Counted from the first letter of the stretch, positions 22,009 through 30,313 are shown. The stretch is DNA of 42,834 nt from Streptomyces sp. NBC_00377 (GCF_036075115.1 NZ_CP107959.1:1-42834); one strand, 5' to 3'. Numbers and translations are program-made. The notes: generated by a model not told the origin, from the letters alone.

Positions 22009-23454
22009 TCAGGCGAGCGGGTGCACGCCGACAGGGAGGCCCGCCACGAACGCGGCGGACTGGCCGCCGTACGCGTACCGGAACCGCAGGCCACCGGCCC
22101 GCTTTGCGATCTGCTCAACTTCCCGCCGAGCGGCGGTGAGGTCTGCCGGGTTGGTCACGGTCGTGGTGATGTAGATCGTCCACTGTGCGAGCCCAGCCCC
22201 GTACGCCTCCTGTTCCGCGTTGCGGTCGGCCGCCGCCGCGTCCGCCCGCTCGCGTCGGGTAGTGGTGCGCTGTGAGCGACGGCGGTACTCATCCCGCGCA
22301 TCGCTCGCGTTCAGCTCACGCTCCACCACGGCAGCCGCTTCCTCGGTCGGGAGGATGCGGTACCCGATGGTGATCCGCCGTACGAAACGGCCCGGAGCCA
22401 TCAACGGCAACAGCACGTCGTACGTCACCGGCTTACGCGGAGCTTCCCGCAGCACCCACGACACGGACATGGCGCCGTCGTGGCGGTAGTCGGTCCATCC
22501 TTCCTCGGCAGCCGCCGGCCCCGCCTGATCCCAGGTCAGCGCTTCCATGTCCTTTTCGGAGGCGTCCGCGTCCTCGGGACGGAAGGCACCCCGGACGAGG
22601 CGGACAAGGTCCACGTCGGTGGCCCGCCGGAGCACGTCCGCGCCGACCCCGGTCAAGTCGACGCCATCGAGGCGCCGGATAGCCTCGGCCGCCGCCTCTT
22701 CCGGGGAGTTGGGGCGGTCGACCGCCCGGCCCGGCGAGGTCACGAGGGTGAGCCAGGCCATGAGCTGAGCACTGGCACGCGGGGAGGTCTTGACGAGTTC
22801 GTTCACTGTCGCCCTGGCCAGGTCCGGCGCCTTACTGTCGACCCGCCCCCGCACGTGATCGCCCAGGGCGGCACCGGACGCCGGGGTGATCTGGAGTGTG
22901 ACCGTGGCCGCGTCCACGCTGTCCTCATTGGCGAGTGCGGCCAGGGTGTCCCCCCAGCTCGCCACGTTGGCGTTTACCTGCGAGCGGTTGGCCAGCAGCG
23001 CGCCGCCCGGCGACAGCAGCAGTGTTGCCGCCATCTGGCCGGTTGCCTGATTCCACACCAGGCCCGCCCGTCCCGCGCTGGAGTCCTCCACCCGCAGGAG
23101 CTTGGTCGGCGCCAGCACGCCCGGCAGGTCCAGAACCTTGGGGTGCGGCAGGTACAGACCCCGGTAGCTGGTCTCTCCCCGCCAGGCCGCCCACTGCCAG
23201 CGCGCCCGGCCCATGGCCAGGTCCAGCAGCGGCATGCCGTGCCGCTGCCAGCACGCCAGCACGATGACCACCAGGGTGAGCGGCAGCGACACCAGGAGGG
23301 TGCGCAGCCCCGCCACGTTGGCGAAGAGGATCGGCACAACGATGCTGGTGACGATGACGAGCGTCTGCCCGCCGTTGAGGAGGCCGATCCCGAGCGACCG
23401 GGACCGGCGCCACCCGCCGTACAGGCGGGGAGGCTGTTCCGTGGTGGTTGTCAT
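22009..23454 (-). CDS. SCO6880-type T4SS membrane protein (PrgI plus VirB4 N-terminal-like)
   Basis: 481 residues from ATG 23,454. Two hydrophobic segments at about residues 28-46 and 50-68 form the PrgI/VirB3-like anchor. After it come GRARWQWAAWRGETSYRGLY and a large alpha/beta region without a P-loop, as in the SCO6880 family of actinobacterial secretion operons. It acts as the membrane-bound partner of the separate ATPase encoded downstream. The spacing to its neighbours is 2 nt upstream and 22 nt downstream, so a single operon is likely. The Arg-rich REYRRRSQRTTTRRERADAA stretch (about 370-390) is notable. Confidence 0.8.
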   Translation of the reverse strand: MTTTTEQPPRLYGGWRRSRSLGIGLLNGGQTLVIVTSIVVPILFANVAGLRTLLVSLPLTLVVIVLACWQRHGMPLLDLAMGRARWQWAAWRGETSYRGLYLPHPKVLDLPGVLAPTKLLRVEDSSAGRAGLVWNQATGQMAATLLLSPGGALLANRSQVNANVASWGDTLAALANEDSVDAATVTLQITPASGAALGDHVRGRVDSKAPDLARATVNELVKTSPRASAQLMAWLTLVTSPGRAVDRPNSPEEAAAEAIRRLDGVDLTGVGADVLRRATDVDLVRLVRGAFRPEDADASEKDMEALTWDQAGPAAAEEGWTDYRHDGAMSVSWVLREAPRKPVTYDVLLPLMAPGRFVRRITIGYRILPTEEAAAVVERELNASDARDEYRRRSQRTTTRRERADAAAADRNAEQEAYGAGLAQWTIYITTTVTNPADLTAARREVEQIAKRAGGLRFRYAYGGQSAAFVAGLPVGVHPLA

Positions 23455-23456
23455 GC

Positions 23457-25034
23457 CTACTGACCTCCGTTGTTGCTCTGGCCCGAACCGGGGGCCCCGT
23501 TGCTTGCGGCCTCGGGCGCGCGGACGGCGATCGTCACGCCACCCGGAGCGGCCGAGCCGTTCGCAGCTCCAGCGGCCGAGCCGCCGCCCGCACTCGCGCC
23601 GGCCCCGGCCGGAGCGGAGCCGCCGTCACCGTGGCCCTGGCCCTGGGTTTGGTTGTCGCGGACGCCCGCGGATTGTTTGTCAGGGCCGCCCTGTTGCTGC
23701 GGAACGCCGCCGCCGTCCTGCCCGGACACCGCGCCCCCGGCCGCATCCTTGGCAGCCGTGGCCACACCGACCCCGGCCTGTGCCGCAGCCACGTACGGGT
23801 TGGCTCCGCCAGCGCCCCCGGCCATGGCCTGTGCGTGCTGTACGGCGGACGTCGAGGAGGAGCCCCCGCCGTCGCCCTTACCGCCCCCGGCCAGCCCGAT
23901 CAGGGCACCGGCCCCCGACAGGGCACCGGCGAAACCGCCACTCGTAGCCCCGGCCATGGACGCACCGAGAGGTGCGAACAGTGCCATCAGGTATTTCAGT
24001 GCGAAGACAGACAAGACCAGCGTCATGAGGCCCCGGAACCAGTCCACGAATTCGTTGCCGTTGGCGACCTCAACGAACCCGGCCGAGATGATCAGTGCGG
24101 CCGCAGGCTTATAGACGATCACGACGCCGATACTCGCGTAGAGCCTCGGGAGCCATTGTTTTGTCTTCTCTCCGCCGATCTGTCCCGCACCCGCGATCGG
24201 CAGCATCAGGGCTTGAATCGGGATTGCCGCCTGCCGGATGAAGTTCAGCAGGAATTGAGCGCAGGCGACGAGGAAGACAACGCACGCCATGACCAGAAAG
24301 CCGATGGAGTTGAATGAGCCCGGCAGGAGCATCAACACCACACGCTCGGTCAGCTTGGCATCGCCGTGGAAAGCCACGTTGATGATTGCTGACGTGAGTT
24401 GATCCGAGGCGACAAGCAGAGAGTCAATGATGGTGATACCCAGCACGCACACCAGAACATTGATGACCATGCCCTGTAGAGCGTCGGCAAGGGGCTTTCC
24501 CTTGCGCTGGATCATGGCCCGGACCCCTTGCAGGATCACCAGAAGGATGGCGATGATCTGGCCGACGCCCAGCATTATGGCCTGTAGGGAGAACGTGACC
24601 GTCGAGCCGTCAGGCATCTTTCCCGTTTGGGAGTCCGTGACCCCGGAGTTCTCTACCTGGATGCTCGGAGTCGTCAGCCACCAGGTGAAACCGACTTTGA
24701 GCATCTGAGCCACGAATTCGCCCATGCCGTCAGCCATGGGTTTAACGATGGTGCTCGCCAGGGCATCCTTTATCGCCTTCTCAGCCTGTGGCGCGACGAT
24801 CTTTCCAGCAATGCATACCGGTTTCCCGCCGGCGCCGAGAACCGGAGTCAGGACGGCGTTACAGGCGACGTCCCACCAACCGATGGTGGGCAGTTGGGCG
24901 GGGACGGACGCCGGTACGGCCGCCACCACAGCGGCGGGAGCGACGTTGGCGGGACTCGCCGCCATGGCCGGGGCAGCGGCAGGCAGCAGCAGCGCCAGTA
25001 ACACGGCGACGAACAGGCCGCGTAGGGCTCTCAT
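23457..25034 (-). CDS. VirB6/TrbL-like polytopic T4SS protein
   Basis: 525 residues with a cleavable signal peptide (hydrophobic core about 7-24, AMA-AS cleavage). Residues 35-75 are extracytoplasmic with two Cys. Then come at least five membrane segments between about 150 and 375 (for example LGVGQIIAILLVIL and FLVMACVVFLVACAQFLL). The last 140 residues are a Gly/Ala/Ser-rich low-complexity tail. This layout fits the VirB6/TrbL group that forms the inner-membrane channel. The start overlaps the stop of the VirB8-like gene (ATGA), so the products are made together. Confidence 0.8.
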   Translation of the reverse strand: MRALRGLFVAVLLALLLPAAAPAMAASPANVAPAAVVAAVPASVPAQLPTIGWWDVACNAVLTPVLGAGGKPVCIAGKIVAPQAEKAIKDALASTIVKPMADGMGEFVAQMLKVGFTWWLTTPSIQVENSGVTDSQTGKMPDGSTVTFSLQAIMLGVGQIIAILLVILQGVRAMIQRKGKPLADALQGMVINVLVCVLGITIIDSLLVASDQLTSAIINVAFHGDAKLTERVVLMLLPGSFNSIGFLVMACVVFLVACAQFLLNFIRQAAIPIQALMLPIAGAGQIGGEKTKQWLPRLYASIGVVIVYKPAAALIISAGFVEVANGNEFVDWFRGLMTLVLSVFALKYLMALFAPLGASMAGATSGGFAGALSGAGALIGLAGGGKGDGGGSSSTSAVQHAQAMAGGAGGANPYVAAAQAGVGVATAAKDAAGGAVSGQDGGGVPQQQGGPDKQSAGVRDNQTQGQGHGDGGSAPAGAGASAGGGSAAGAANGSAAPGGVTIAVRAPEAASNGAPGSGQSNNGGQ

Positions 25035-25789
25035 CGGGTATCACCTTCCTGAATAGCGGACCATCCGGCGGTGTTGAAACCGGAGGTGCCCAGGTCGAAC
25101 GGGTCAGGGCTGGTCTGCGGGGTGCCCGTTTTCGAGTGCCAGTCGTTCGCGGTCCACACGTAGGTGTTCGTGGTGGCGAGAACCTGTGTCTCCTCCGCCG
25201 TGCCGCTGCCGGGGGTGTAGACGACCCGCGCGAGGACGGACACCCGCACCTCATCAGCGGTGTCCGCCGTCCACTGCACCCCGATGACGAACACGTTCAT
25301 GTGGGCACCCGAGGGGAGGGCACCGGTTCCGGGAACGCCCGCGCTCAGCCGCGAGTTCGTGGTGGACTGCCGCGCCGCTGCCTTCACCGAGGTTGCCTCG
25401 GAGGGCACGGCGTAGACAGCGGCGGCCGTCTCGGCCGCGTCCGCGTCCCAGCTCCAGCCGTGGCGGACACTCGCCACGGCCGCAGCAGCCGCCCCCTCGG
25501 GGGTGTGCCCGAACTGGACGGGCAACCCGTTTTGCTTCCCCTTGCCGGAGGGCAGGACCGCCCACTTTTCCGGCGCGACGTATCCCCCGTCCGAGGACTG
25601 CGTGGGCAGCGGCGAGGCGGACGCCGAGGACGTTGCCGCCGAGGGCGGGGCCGGGGCAGCAGACGGGGAACCGTCGCTGTTGACCACCAGGGCGACCACC
25701 ACGGCCGCCAGGACCACGATCACGCCGCCAGCGGCGAACAGCAGCCGGCGCATACGCCGGGTTGCCGCACGTTGCAGGTCGAGGGTCAT
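25031..25789 (-). CDS. VirB8-like bitopic T4SS protein
   Basis: 252 residues from ATG 25,789. It has a short basic cytoplasmic N-terminus (RRMRR), one membrane segment (about 15-36), a Ser/Ala/Pro-rich linker (38-68), then an extracytoplasmic domain (about 70-245) of mixed beta/alpha composition, consistent with the NTF2-like VirB8/TcpC fold. The order (VirB8-like, VirB6-like, SCO6880-type, VirB4-like, VirD4-like) matches other Gram-positive minimal T4SSs. The VirB8 assignment is by topology and position; sequence identity to known VirB8 is not obvious by eye. Confidence 0.7.
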   Translation of the reverse strand: MTLDLQRAATRRMRRLLFAAGGVIVVLAAVVVALVVNSDGSPSAAPAPPSAATSSASASPLPTQSSDGGYVAPEKWAVLPSGKGKQNGLPVQFGHTPEGAAAAAVASVRHGWSWDADAAETAAAVYAVPSEATSVKAAARQSTTNSRLSAGVPGTGALPSGAHMNVFVIGVQWTADTADEVRVSVLARVVYTPGSGTAEETQVLATTNTYVWTANDWHSKTGTPQTSPDPFDLGTSGFNTAGWSAIQEGDTR

Positions 25790-25793
25790 CGGA

Positions 25794-26084
25794 TCAGCCG
25801 CCCATCAGCGCGGTGACGATGCTCACCGAGAGCGTCACCACCGAGCCGCCCGCGATGACCCAGACCAGGCCGCCAGCGCCCTCAGCCGCGAGGTGGGAAC
25901 GGTTGCGGCGGCCGACCATCATCATGACGCCGCAGGCGATGAAGCCCATCACCCCGGCGAACATGCCGATGTACTTCCCCCACGAGATCCAGTCGGAGAA
26001 GGTGCCTTTCATCCCGGGCGGGGCCTGCGGGCCCGGGTTGGGGAGGTTGTCCGCCAGGACGATCAGGTGGCTCGGATCGAACAC
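25794..26084 (-). CDS. Small two-pass membrane protein, possible VirB2-like subunit
   Basis: 96 residues from ATG 26,084 with AAAGGAAG upstream. Two hydrophobic segments (about 36-57, YIGMFAGVMGFIACGVMMM, and 70-93) are separated by a short basic loop (GRRNRSH), the topology of VirB2/TrbC-type pilin-like subunits. There is no clear cleavable signal peptide. It is the first membrane gene of the T4SS operon, just before the VirB8-like gene. The pilin-like identification is inference; a simple structural membrane subunit is equally possible. Confidence 0.65.
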   Translation of the reverse strand: MFDPSHLIVLADNLPNPGPQAPPGMKGTFSDWISWGKYIGMFAGVMGFIACGVMMMVGRRNRSHLAAEGAGGLVWVIAGGSVVTLSVSIVTALMGG

Positions 26085-26100
26085 GAGAGTCTTCCTTTCA

Positions 26101-26565
26101 TCAATCGGAGAAGCCGAGGGAGGCCCGCAACTCGCGGGCGGCCCGGGATACCGGAGTGTCCGTCAGGGCCTCGGCAGGATCATCAACCAGCCTCAGCCGG
26201 TAGAGGTACGGCACGTGGGCGATGCCCAACGTGCGCGGGGCCACGGTCCGCAGCCGGTAGCGGACAGGCAGCGGAGGCCGCAACGGCGCGTCACGGATGA
26301 CGACCAGCCACGGCCTCGGGATGCCCGGGTGCCACCGATTCAAGAGATCTTGAGTCCTGTGCAACCCATAAGCAGTTGAACGAGTCACCACAACAGGGAT
26401 GTAGTTGTGGGGCAGATGTTGCCCAGGGGGCAACTCCATTGCCCAGCCCTTGACTTGTGGGTCGAGCAGACGCACGACCGTGGACATTCCCGCCCCTCCG
26501 TGCGCTCCCATCACGGCAAGCCCGTGTTCCGGAGCGCTCGGGGAGGCGGGAGTTCGACGCGCCAT
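26101..26565 (-). CDS. P-loop-like protein with degenerate Walker A (MinD/ParA-like fold, DUF6668-like)
   Basis: 154 residues from ATG 26,565 (GTG 26,568 is also possible), with TAGGGGG upstream. Residues 17-30 read VMGAHGGAGMSTVV, a ParA/MinD-type P-loop in which the catalytic Lys is replaced by Met. The rest (PRPWLVVIRDAPLRPP, then a YRLRxVxxPRTLGIAHVPYLYRLRL stretch) looks like the second half of a small P-loop fold. I recall similar Lys-less proteins in actinobacterial T4SS operons. It probably binds without hydrolysing nucleotides, or acts as a scaffold or localisation factor for the channel. First gene of the minus-strand T4SS operon. Confidence 0.7.
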   Translation of the reverse strand: MARRTPASPSAPEHGLAVMGAHGGAGMSTVVRLLDPQVKGWAMELPPGQHLPHNYIPVVVTRSTAYGLHRTQDLLNRWHPGIPRPWLVVIRDAPLRPPLPVRYRLRTVAPRTLGIAHVPYLYRLRLVDDPAEALTDTPVSRAARELRASLGFSD

Positions 26566-26656
26566 CACATCCCCCTAGTTGACTTGCAGTATGTGGATCA
26601 TCACTGAGAGGCTAGCATGAGTTACTTCTAAAGCCTACTTATAAAAGTTGGGATCG
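26566..26656. promoter_or_regulatory. Divergent promoter region of the T4SS operon and the double-HTH gene
   Basis: 90 bp of markedly lower GC. On the plus strand TATAAA (26,640-26,645) lies 12 nt before ATG 26,657, which would give a leaderless transcript; no good -35 is seen. The minus-strand start has a clear ribosome binding site but no clear -10. It is a natural place for repression by the HTH protein encoded at 26,657. Confidence 0.5.
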
Positions 26657-27175
26657 ATGAGGCCACAGCCCCCCGGAGTCTTCCGGCCCTCCGTGCTCGC
26701 CGAACTGCGGACGCGGGCCCAACTCAGCCGCGCAGAACTGGCGTTGCTCGCGCGGGTCAGTCCCGAGACCGTGCGCGCGGCCGAGACCGGGATGCGCAGC
26801 CCCTCGGCTCGGGTGCTCCGCGCTCTGGCCGAGGCCCTGGCCGTTCCCGTCGATCAGCTCTGCCCTGTGGGGAGGGCGGCGCCGACACTCAAGCAGTTGA
26901 GACGCCGGACCGGACAGACACAGAAGGAGACCGCCGAGGCCATTGGTGTAAGTGGCCAGATGGTCAGCCGAGTTGAGGCGGGGGTTTACGGGGTGCGCGA
27001 CCCGGTTCGATGGGCGGCCGGCTACCAGGTCAGCCCCTCGGAGTGGACAGCCGCGTGGGAGGCCGGCAAGGAAGCACGGCGCAAAGAGATCAAGGGACGA
27101 AAGCCAGGACGAAGGGGAGGGACCGCGTGTCAACCAAGCTCGCAGCCGGAGCCGCCGCAGCAGTCGGAGGGCTGA
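26657..27175 (+). CDS. Regulator with two XRE-type helix-turn-helix domains
   Basis: 172 residues from ATG 26,657 (TTG 26,648 is possible). HTH1 covers about residues 10-60 (LSRAELALLARVSPETVRAAE) and HTH2 about 75-115 (TQKETAEAIGVSGQMVSRVE). The C-terminal part is basic and Pro-rich. Tandem XRE domains are unusual and could bind an extended or palindromic site as a monomer. It stands between the divergent T4SS operon and the VirB1-like gene, and overlaps the latter by 49 bp, so it is the likely regulator of transfer and a candidate binder of the 16-bp palindrome. Confidence 0.8.
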   Translation: MRPQPPGVFRPSVLAELRTRAQLSRAELALLARVSPETVRAAETGMRSPSARVLRALAEALAVPVDQLCPVGRAAPTLKQLRRRTGQTQKETAEAIGVSGQMVSRVEAGVYGVRDPVRWAAGYQVSPSEWTAAWEAGKEARRKEIKGRKPGRRGGTACQPSSQPEPPQQSEG

Positions 27176-28176
27176 TCCTGGCGAGCGTGATCGGGACCGC
27201 CGTCATCGGGGATACGTCCGCCTCGGCCGCCAGCGAGACCGGCGTCAAGGCCGGGGTGGTCCCCGCGGATTTCCTTCCGTGGGTGATGAAGGCCGGCGCC
27301 CTCTGCCCCGAGGAGTCGCCCGCGCTCATCGCCGCCCAGCTCTACCAAGAGAGCAAGTTCGACGCCGCTGCCGTGGGACCGGAGACCAGTTCCGGCACTG
27401 CCAAGGGTCCGGCCCAGTTCGTTGACGGCACATGGGGCACCTGGGGCCGCGACGACGACAGCAGCGGCACGGCGTCCCCCTACGACATAGGGGACGCGGT
27501 GATGGCCCAGGGGCGGTACATGTGTGCTCTCATCGAGCGAGCCAAGAGCAGCGGATACCCAGGCGGCGCCGTACCCCTGGCCCTGGCCGGATACAACGCC
27601 GGTTGGGGCCGGGTGGAGCAGTACGCGGGGGTGCCGCCGGAGTCGTTCGCGGCGGGTCAGACGTACAACTATGTGCGCGACATCGTCGCCAGGGCCGCCG
27701 AGTGGGAGGCCGCCGTCTCGGCCGTCACGGGCACGGGCACGGGCGCCGACGCTGCCCGGAAGGCCTCCATGTACCTGGGGCTTCCGTATGTGTGGGGAGG
27801 CGGAACCCCCGCCGGGCCGTCGACCGGTTTTTGTTCTGGAAACAACGGATATCTGGATGGTGCCTGTTTCGCGGCGAATCACCAGGGATTCGACTGTTCC
27901 AGCCTGGTGCAAAACGCGTGGTGGTCGACAACCCACCTCCCCCGTACCGCCGCCGATCAGTACAACGCGACCGCCTCACGCCCCGTCAGCATGGACGCGC
28001 TACAGGTGGGAGACCTGATCTTCTACTCCCACACCGGCAGCGGCAGCGACTCGTACCACGTCGTCATGTACTACGGGGACGGCAAGGTCATCGAGGCCCC
28101 CAAGACCGGCAAGAACGTGCAGGTCGTTCCGCTCTACCGCACCGGTGGATTGGTCGGTGCCACTCGTCCAATTTAG
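27127..28176 (+). CDS. VirB1-like peptidoglycan hydrolase: lytic transglycosylase plus NlpC/P60
   Basis: 349 residues from GTG 27,127 with GGGGAGGG upstream. It has an N-terminal membrane segment or signal (about 7-27). The lysozyme-like domain has Glu75 in LYQESKFD, KGPAQF and ALAGYNAGWG. The NlpC/P60 domain has catalytic Cys257 in FDCSSLV and His311 in YHVVMYYGDG. Such two-headed enzymes open the cell wall for T4SS assembly in Gram-positive bacteria. It is transcribed away from the rest of the T4SS but clearly belongs to it. The stop codon TAG is the first half of palindrome site 7, and a terminator follows at once. Confidence 0.88.
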   Translation: MSTKLAAGAAAAVGGLILASVIGTAVIGDTSASAASETGVKAGVVPADFLPWVMKAGALCPEESPALIAAQLYQESKFDAAAVGPETSSGTAKGPAQFVDGTWGTWGRDDDSSGTASPYDIGDAVMAQGRYMCALIERAKSSGYPGGAVPLALAGYNAGWGRVEQYAGVPPESFAAGQTYNYVRDIVARAAEWEAAVSAVTGTGTGADAARKASMYLGLPYVWGGGTPAGPSTGFCSGNNGYLDGACFAANHQGFDCSSLVQNAWWSTTHLPRTAADQYNATASRPVSMDALQVGDLIFYSHTGSGSDSYHVVMYYGDGKVIEAPKTGKNVQVVPLYRTGGLVGATRPI

Positions 28177-28189
28177 CGTGTACATGCTA
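28174..28189. promoter_or_regulatory. 16-bp palindrome, site 7 (one mismatch)
   Basis: TAGCGTGTACATGCTA; its first three bases are the stop codon of the VirB1-like gene. Confidence 0.75.
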
Positions 28190-28191
28190 AA

Positions 28192-28230
28192 ACTGCGGCC
28201 CTACGCCCAGGATGGGTGTAGGGCCGCAGT
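28192..28230. terminator. Bidirectional terminator after the VirB1-like gene
   Basis: 13-bp perfect arms ACTGCGGCCCTAC / GTAGGGCCGCAGT, between two convergent genes. Confidence 0.75.
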
Positions 28231-28258
28231 CCGTTTGTCCCGCGCGGGAGGGGGAGGC

Positions 28259-28459
28259 TCAGAGCCGCGTGGCGGCCGTCCAGTCGAGGAAGAACGGCGG
28301 CAGCCCGGGGACGTTGATCGCGTCGACCAGCGCCACCAGTTCGTCCGCCTCCAGCGGAGGCAGGATCGCCCAGCCGCCGACCGGCGCCCCGGCCGCTCCG
28401 GTGGCCGCATCCTCGTTCAGCAGGTCATTCGCGAGCACTGATCCACCACGTACAGTCAT
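28259..28459 (-). CDS. Small unknown protein, 66 aa
   Basis: ATG 28,459 is set by GGAGGATC 6 nt upstream; the longer frame to 28,564 has no support. It is acidic, with a Gly/Ala-rich N-terminal third and a C-terminal segment, PPLEADELVALVDAINVPGL, that looks like an amphipathic helix plus a Pro-rich tail. No known family. It lies divergent to parA with AT-rich palindromes in between, so it may be a small regulator or toxin-like product; nothing in the sequence decides. Confidence 0.65.
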   Translation of the reverse strand: MTVRGGSVLANDLLNEDAATGAAGAPVGGWAILPPLEADELVALVDAINVPGLPPFFLDWTAATRL

Positions 28460-28593
28460 GCCAGATCCTCCATACAGGATCGAGGTCCGTGGACGACGAG
28501 ACGCAATCCGCGCCCACAGGCCGAACGGGTGAAGGGGTCGGGCGTGCCAGCCTGGCCCCTTCATTTACGCAGGTCAGGGACCTGCTGCGCGTA

Positions 28594-28613
28594 CATTTAT
28601 ACACGCATAAATG
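28594..28613. repeat. 20-bp partition-type palindrome, copy 1
   Basis: CATTTATACACGCATAAATG, 60 bp upstream of parA. Perfect 7-bp arms. A degenerate relative (about 28,657-28,675, containing GCCCGCATAATG) overlaps the parA start region. Probable centromere or parA operator. Confidence 0.75.
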
Positions 28614-28672
28614 CATGGTAGCGCGCCCTGGCTTGGAGTGGGCATAGGCGCGGCGGGATATATGCCCGCATA

Positions 28673-29425
28673 ATGTCGTGCATGTCTAAAAGCTTGATGG
28701 AGTGGCAGGGCGGGAGAGACGGCCGGCCGCCGATCGTCGCCGCCTCCGCGTACAAGGGGGGCGACGGTAAGAGCACGTTCGCCCGTGAGTTGGCATGGCT
28801 ACTCGATGCCGTCTTGGTCGACTTCGATTGGGACATGGGCTGTAGCTCACGGTCGATGGGTTACCGGCACGAGCGGTACGCGACCTACCCCCTTCAGACT
28901 GCATTCAGCAAGGGGACGACTCCGCGTCCCAATATCGGTGCGCGCAGGGCAGATCTGATCCCCTCGTACCCGGAACTGGTCGACGAGCAGCCGCCACGCG
29001 ATGAGGTATCCGAACACCTAGAGCGGTGGGCGAGGGAGCTCGGCCGGCCGTTGGTGGTGGACACCCACCCCGGAGGCGGTGAGCTCACGTACGGAGCACT
29101 GAACGCGGCGGACTCAGTCGTCGTCCCGGCCGTTCTGGTCAAGGAGTCCCTTAACGCTCTGTCCGGCATGGTCGACGAACTTGCCCAGTACCCGCTGATC
29201 ATCACGCCCAACAAGATCGATTCCCCTCCCGGTTGGGCGCGCACCGAGTTCCGCGCGATCGTGGAGCGGTACGGCCACAGGACGGGGCCTCTTGTCCACA
29301 ACGAGAAGTGGATTGGCAGGCGCCGCCTCAACGTGGCCATTTCGTCCAGCCCTGTCCCGAAGAAGGCTGAGCGGTTCGTTGCGTCCATGGATGCCCTGGC
29401 CGAAGCGGTGATCAACTATGAGTGA
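28673..29425 (+). CDS. parA: ParA-like partition ATPase
   Basis: 250 residues from ATG 28,673, with ATG 28,682 as an alternative; neither has a Shine-Dalgarno sequence, so a leaderless mRNA is possible. It has the deviant Walker A motif YKGGDGKST (residues about 28-36), Walker A' in VDFDWDMG (about 48-55) and Walker B VVDTHPGGG (about 127-135). It moves plasmid copies by ATP-dependent DNA binding with its ParB partner. It is slightly shorter than chromosomal ParA and has no N-terminal HTH, as in type Ib plasmid systems. Overlaps the next gene by 8 bp. Confidence 0.85.
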   Translation: MSCMSKSLMEWQGGRDGRPPIVAASAYKGGDGKSTFARELAWLLDAVLVDFDWDMGCSSRSMGYRHERYATYPLQTAFSKGTTPRPNIGARRADLIPSYPELVDEQPPRDEVSEHLERWARELGRPLVVDTHPGGGELTYGALNAADSVVVPAVLVKESLNALSGMVDELAQYPLIITPNKIDSPPGWARTEFRAIVERYGHRTGPLVHNEKWIGRRRLNVAISSSPVPKKAERFVASMDALAEAVINYE

Positions 29426-29942
29426 CGGGACAGTATCGGCGGCCGACGAGCTGGACGGTGAGGCAGAGCGCCGCAGAAGGGGGCGGGATCCTGGCGGGTC
29501 TCGTACCGCAGGCCGCCGCCCCACCTCCTCTCAGGAGCGAGCGGCGGCGCGGGAGGCGGAGAGGCTGGAGCGCCAGAGGCGGAAGGACGAGGCCGCCGCC
29601 CAAGCCGCCGCCCAAGCCGCCGCCGAGAAGGCCGCTGCCGAGGAGGCCGCCGTTCGGGCCGCCGCCGCCCAGGCCGCCGCCGAGGAGGAAGAGCCGGAGG
29701 GGCGACGCGGCAACAAGCGCCCCCGCCCCAAGGCCATCCCCTTCTATCCAGACCCGGGTGATGAGGACTTTCTCTGGCAGGTGACCGAAGCCGGAGCCGC
29801 GCGGCAAGAGCGCATCCCCCACACGGCGGTACTCCGCCTGGCGCTGCGGCGTCTCGCTGAAGAGATGAAGCCGAGTGACGTGGTGCGGGAGTTGGGCGGC
29901 CCTGTGCCGTCGACGGGCAAGCGTGGGCGCCCGCGCAAGTAG
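29418..29942 (+). CDS. ParB-like small centromere-binding protein
   Basis: 174 residues from ATG 29,418, overlapping parA. Polar basic N-terminus, Ala/Glu/Lys-rich coiled coil (about 38-94), then basic KRPRPKA and a C-terminal domain (about 103-160) whose segment IPHTAVLRLALRRLAEEM resembles the helical part of ribbon-helix-helix or small HTH DNA-binding domains. It ends in GKRGRPRK. It lacks the motifs of chromosomal ParB. Its place behind parA and between the three 20-bp palindromes makes it the likely partner protein that binds them. The family is not certain. Confidence 0.75.
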   Translation: MSDGTVSAADELDGEAERRRRGRDPGGSRTAGRRPTSSQERAAAREAERLERQRRKDEAAAQAAAQAAAEKAAAEEAAVRAAAAQAAAEEEEPEGRRGNKRPRPKAIPFYPDPGDEDFLWQVTEAGAARQERIPHTAVLRLALRRLAEEMKPSDVVRELGGPVPSTGKRGRPRK

Positions 29943-29980
29943 GGACCGGCAGGGCTGTGCAGGAGCCTGTGCGATCACGT

Positions 29981-30026
29981 GCAAGGAGGTAGACGCGCGC
30001 AGAAATGTGCGCTTCTACCTCCTTGC
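29981..30026. terminator. Hairpin after the par operon
   Basis: GCAAGGAGGTAGA (29,981-29,993) pairs perfectly with TCTACCTCCTTGC (30,014-30,026), with further GCGC pairing inside. Confidence 0.7.
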
Positions 30027-30045
30027 ATTTGTGCATGTATAAATG
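30026..30045. repeat. 20-bp partition-type palindrome, copy 2
   Basis: On the minus strand it reads CATTTATACATGCACAAATG. On the plus strand, flanking CCTTG/CAAGG extends the symmetry to 10-bp outer arms (30,021-30,050). Confidence 0.75.
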
Positions 30046-30181
30046 CAAGGCTGTGCAGCGAGGGGCGGGAGTTGTTCGGTTTAGTGCGCGCCCCCCGTGC
30101 GCCTGTGCAGCTACGATGCAGCCTCGTGCAGGAGTGTTCTACAGGTACAACCGCATGCGCGGTGAAGCGTTGAACATCAAG

Positions 30182-30201
30182 CATTTATACGTGCATAAAC
30201 G
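30182..30201. repeat. 20-bp partition-type palindrome, copy 3
   Basis: CATTTATACGTGCATAAACG, about 110 bp upstream of the 30,314 gene. The 29,943-30,313 spacer has no gene; its content is the terminator and these two palindromes. Confidence 0.75.
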
Positions 30202-30313
30202 TGAAACGACTCCGGGCCGGCCTGGCAGCAGACCCCGGAGTCGAACGATCGAGGAGGACCCCGATGCGAGACCAGAGTACGGCCCCGTACACCGCCCGAG
30301 GCGGTGAGGCGTG

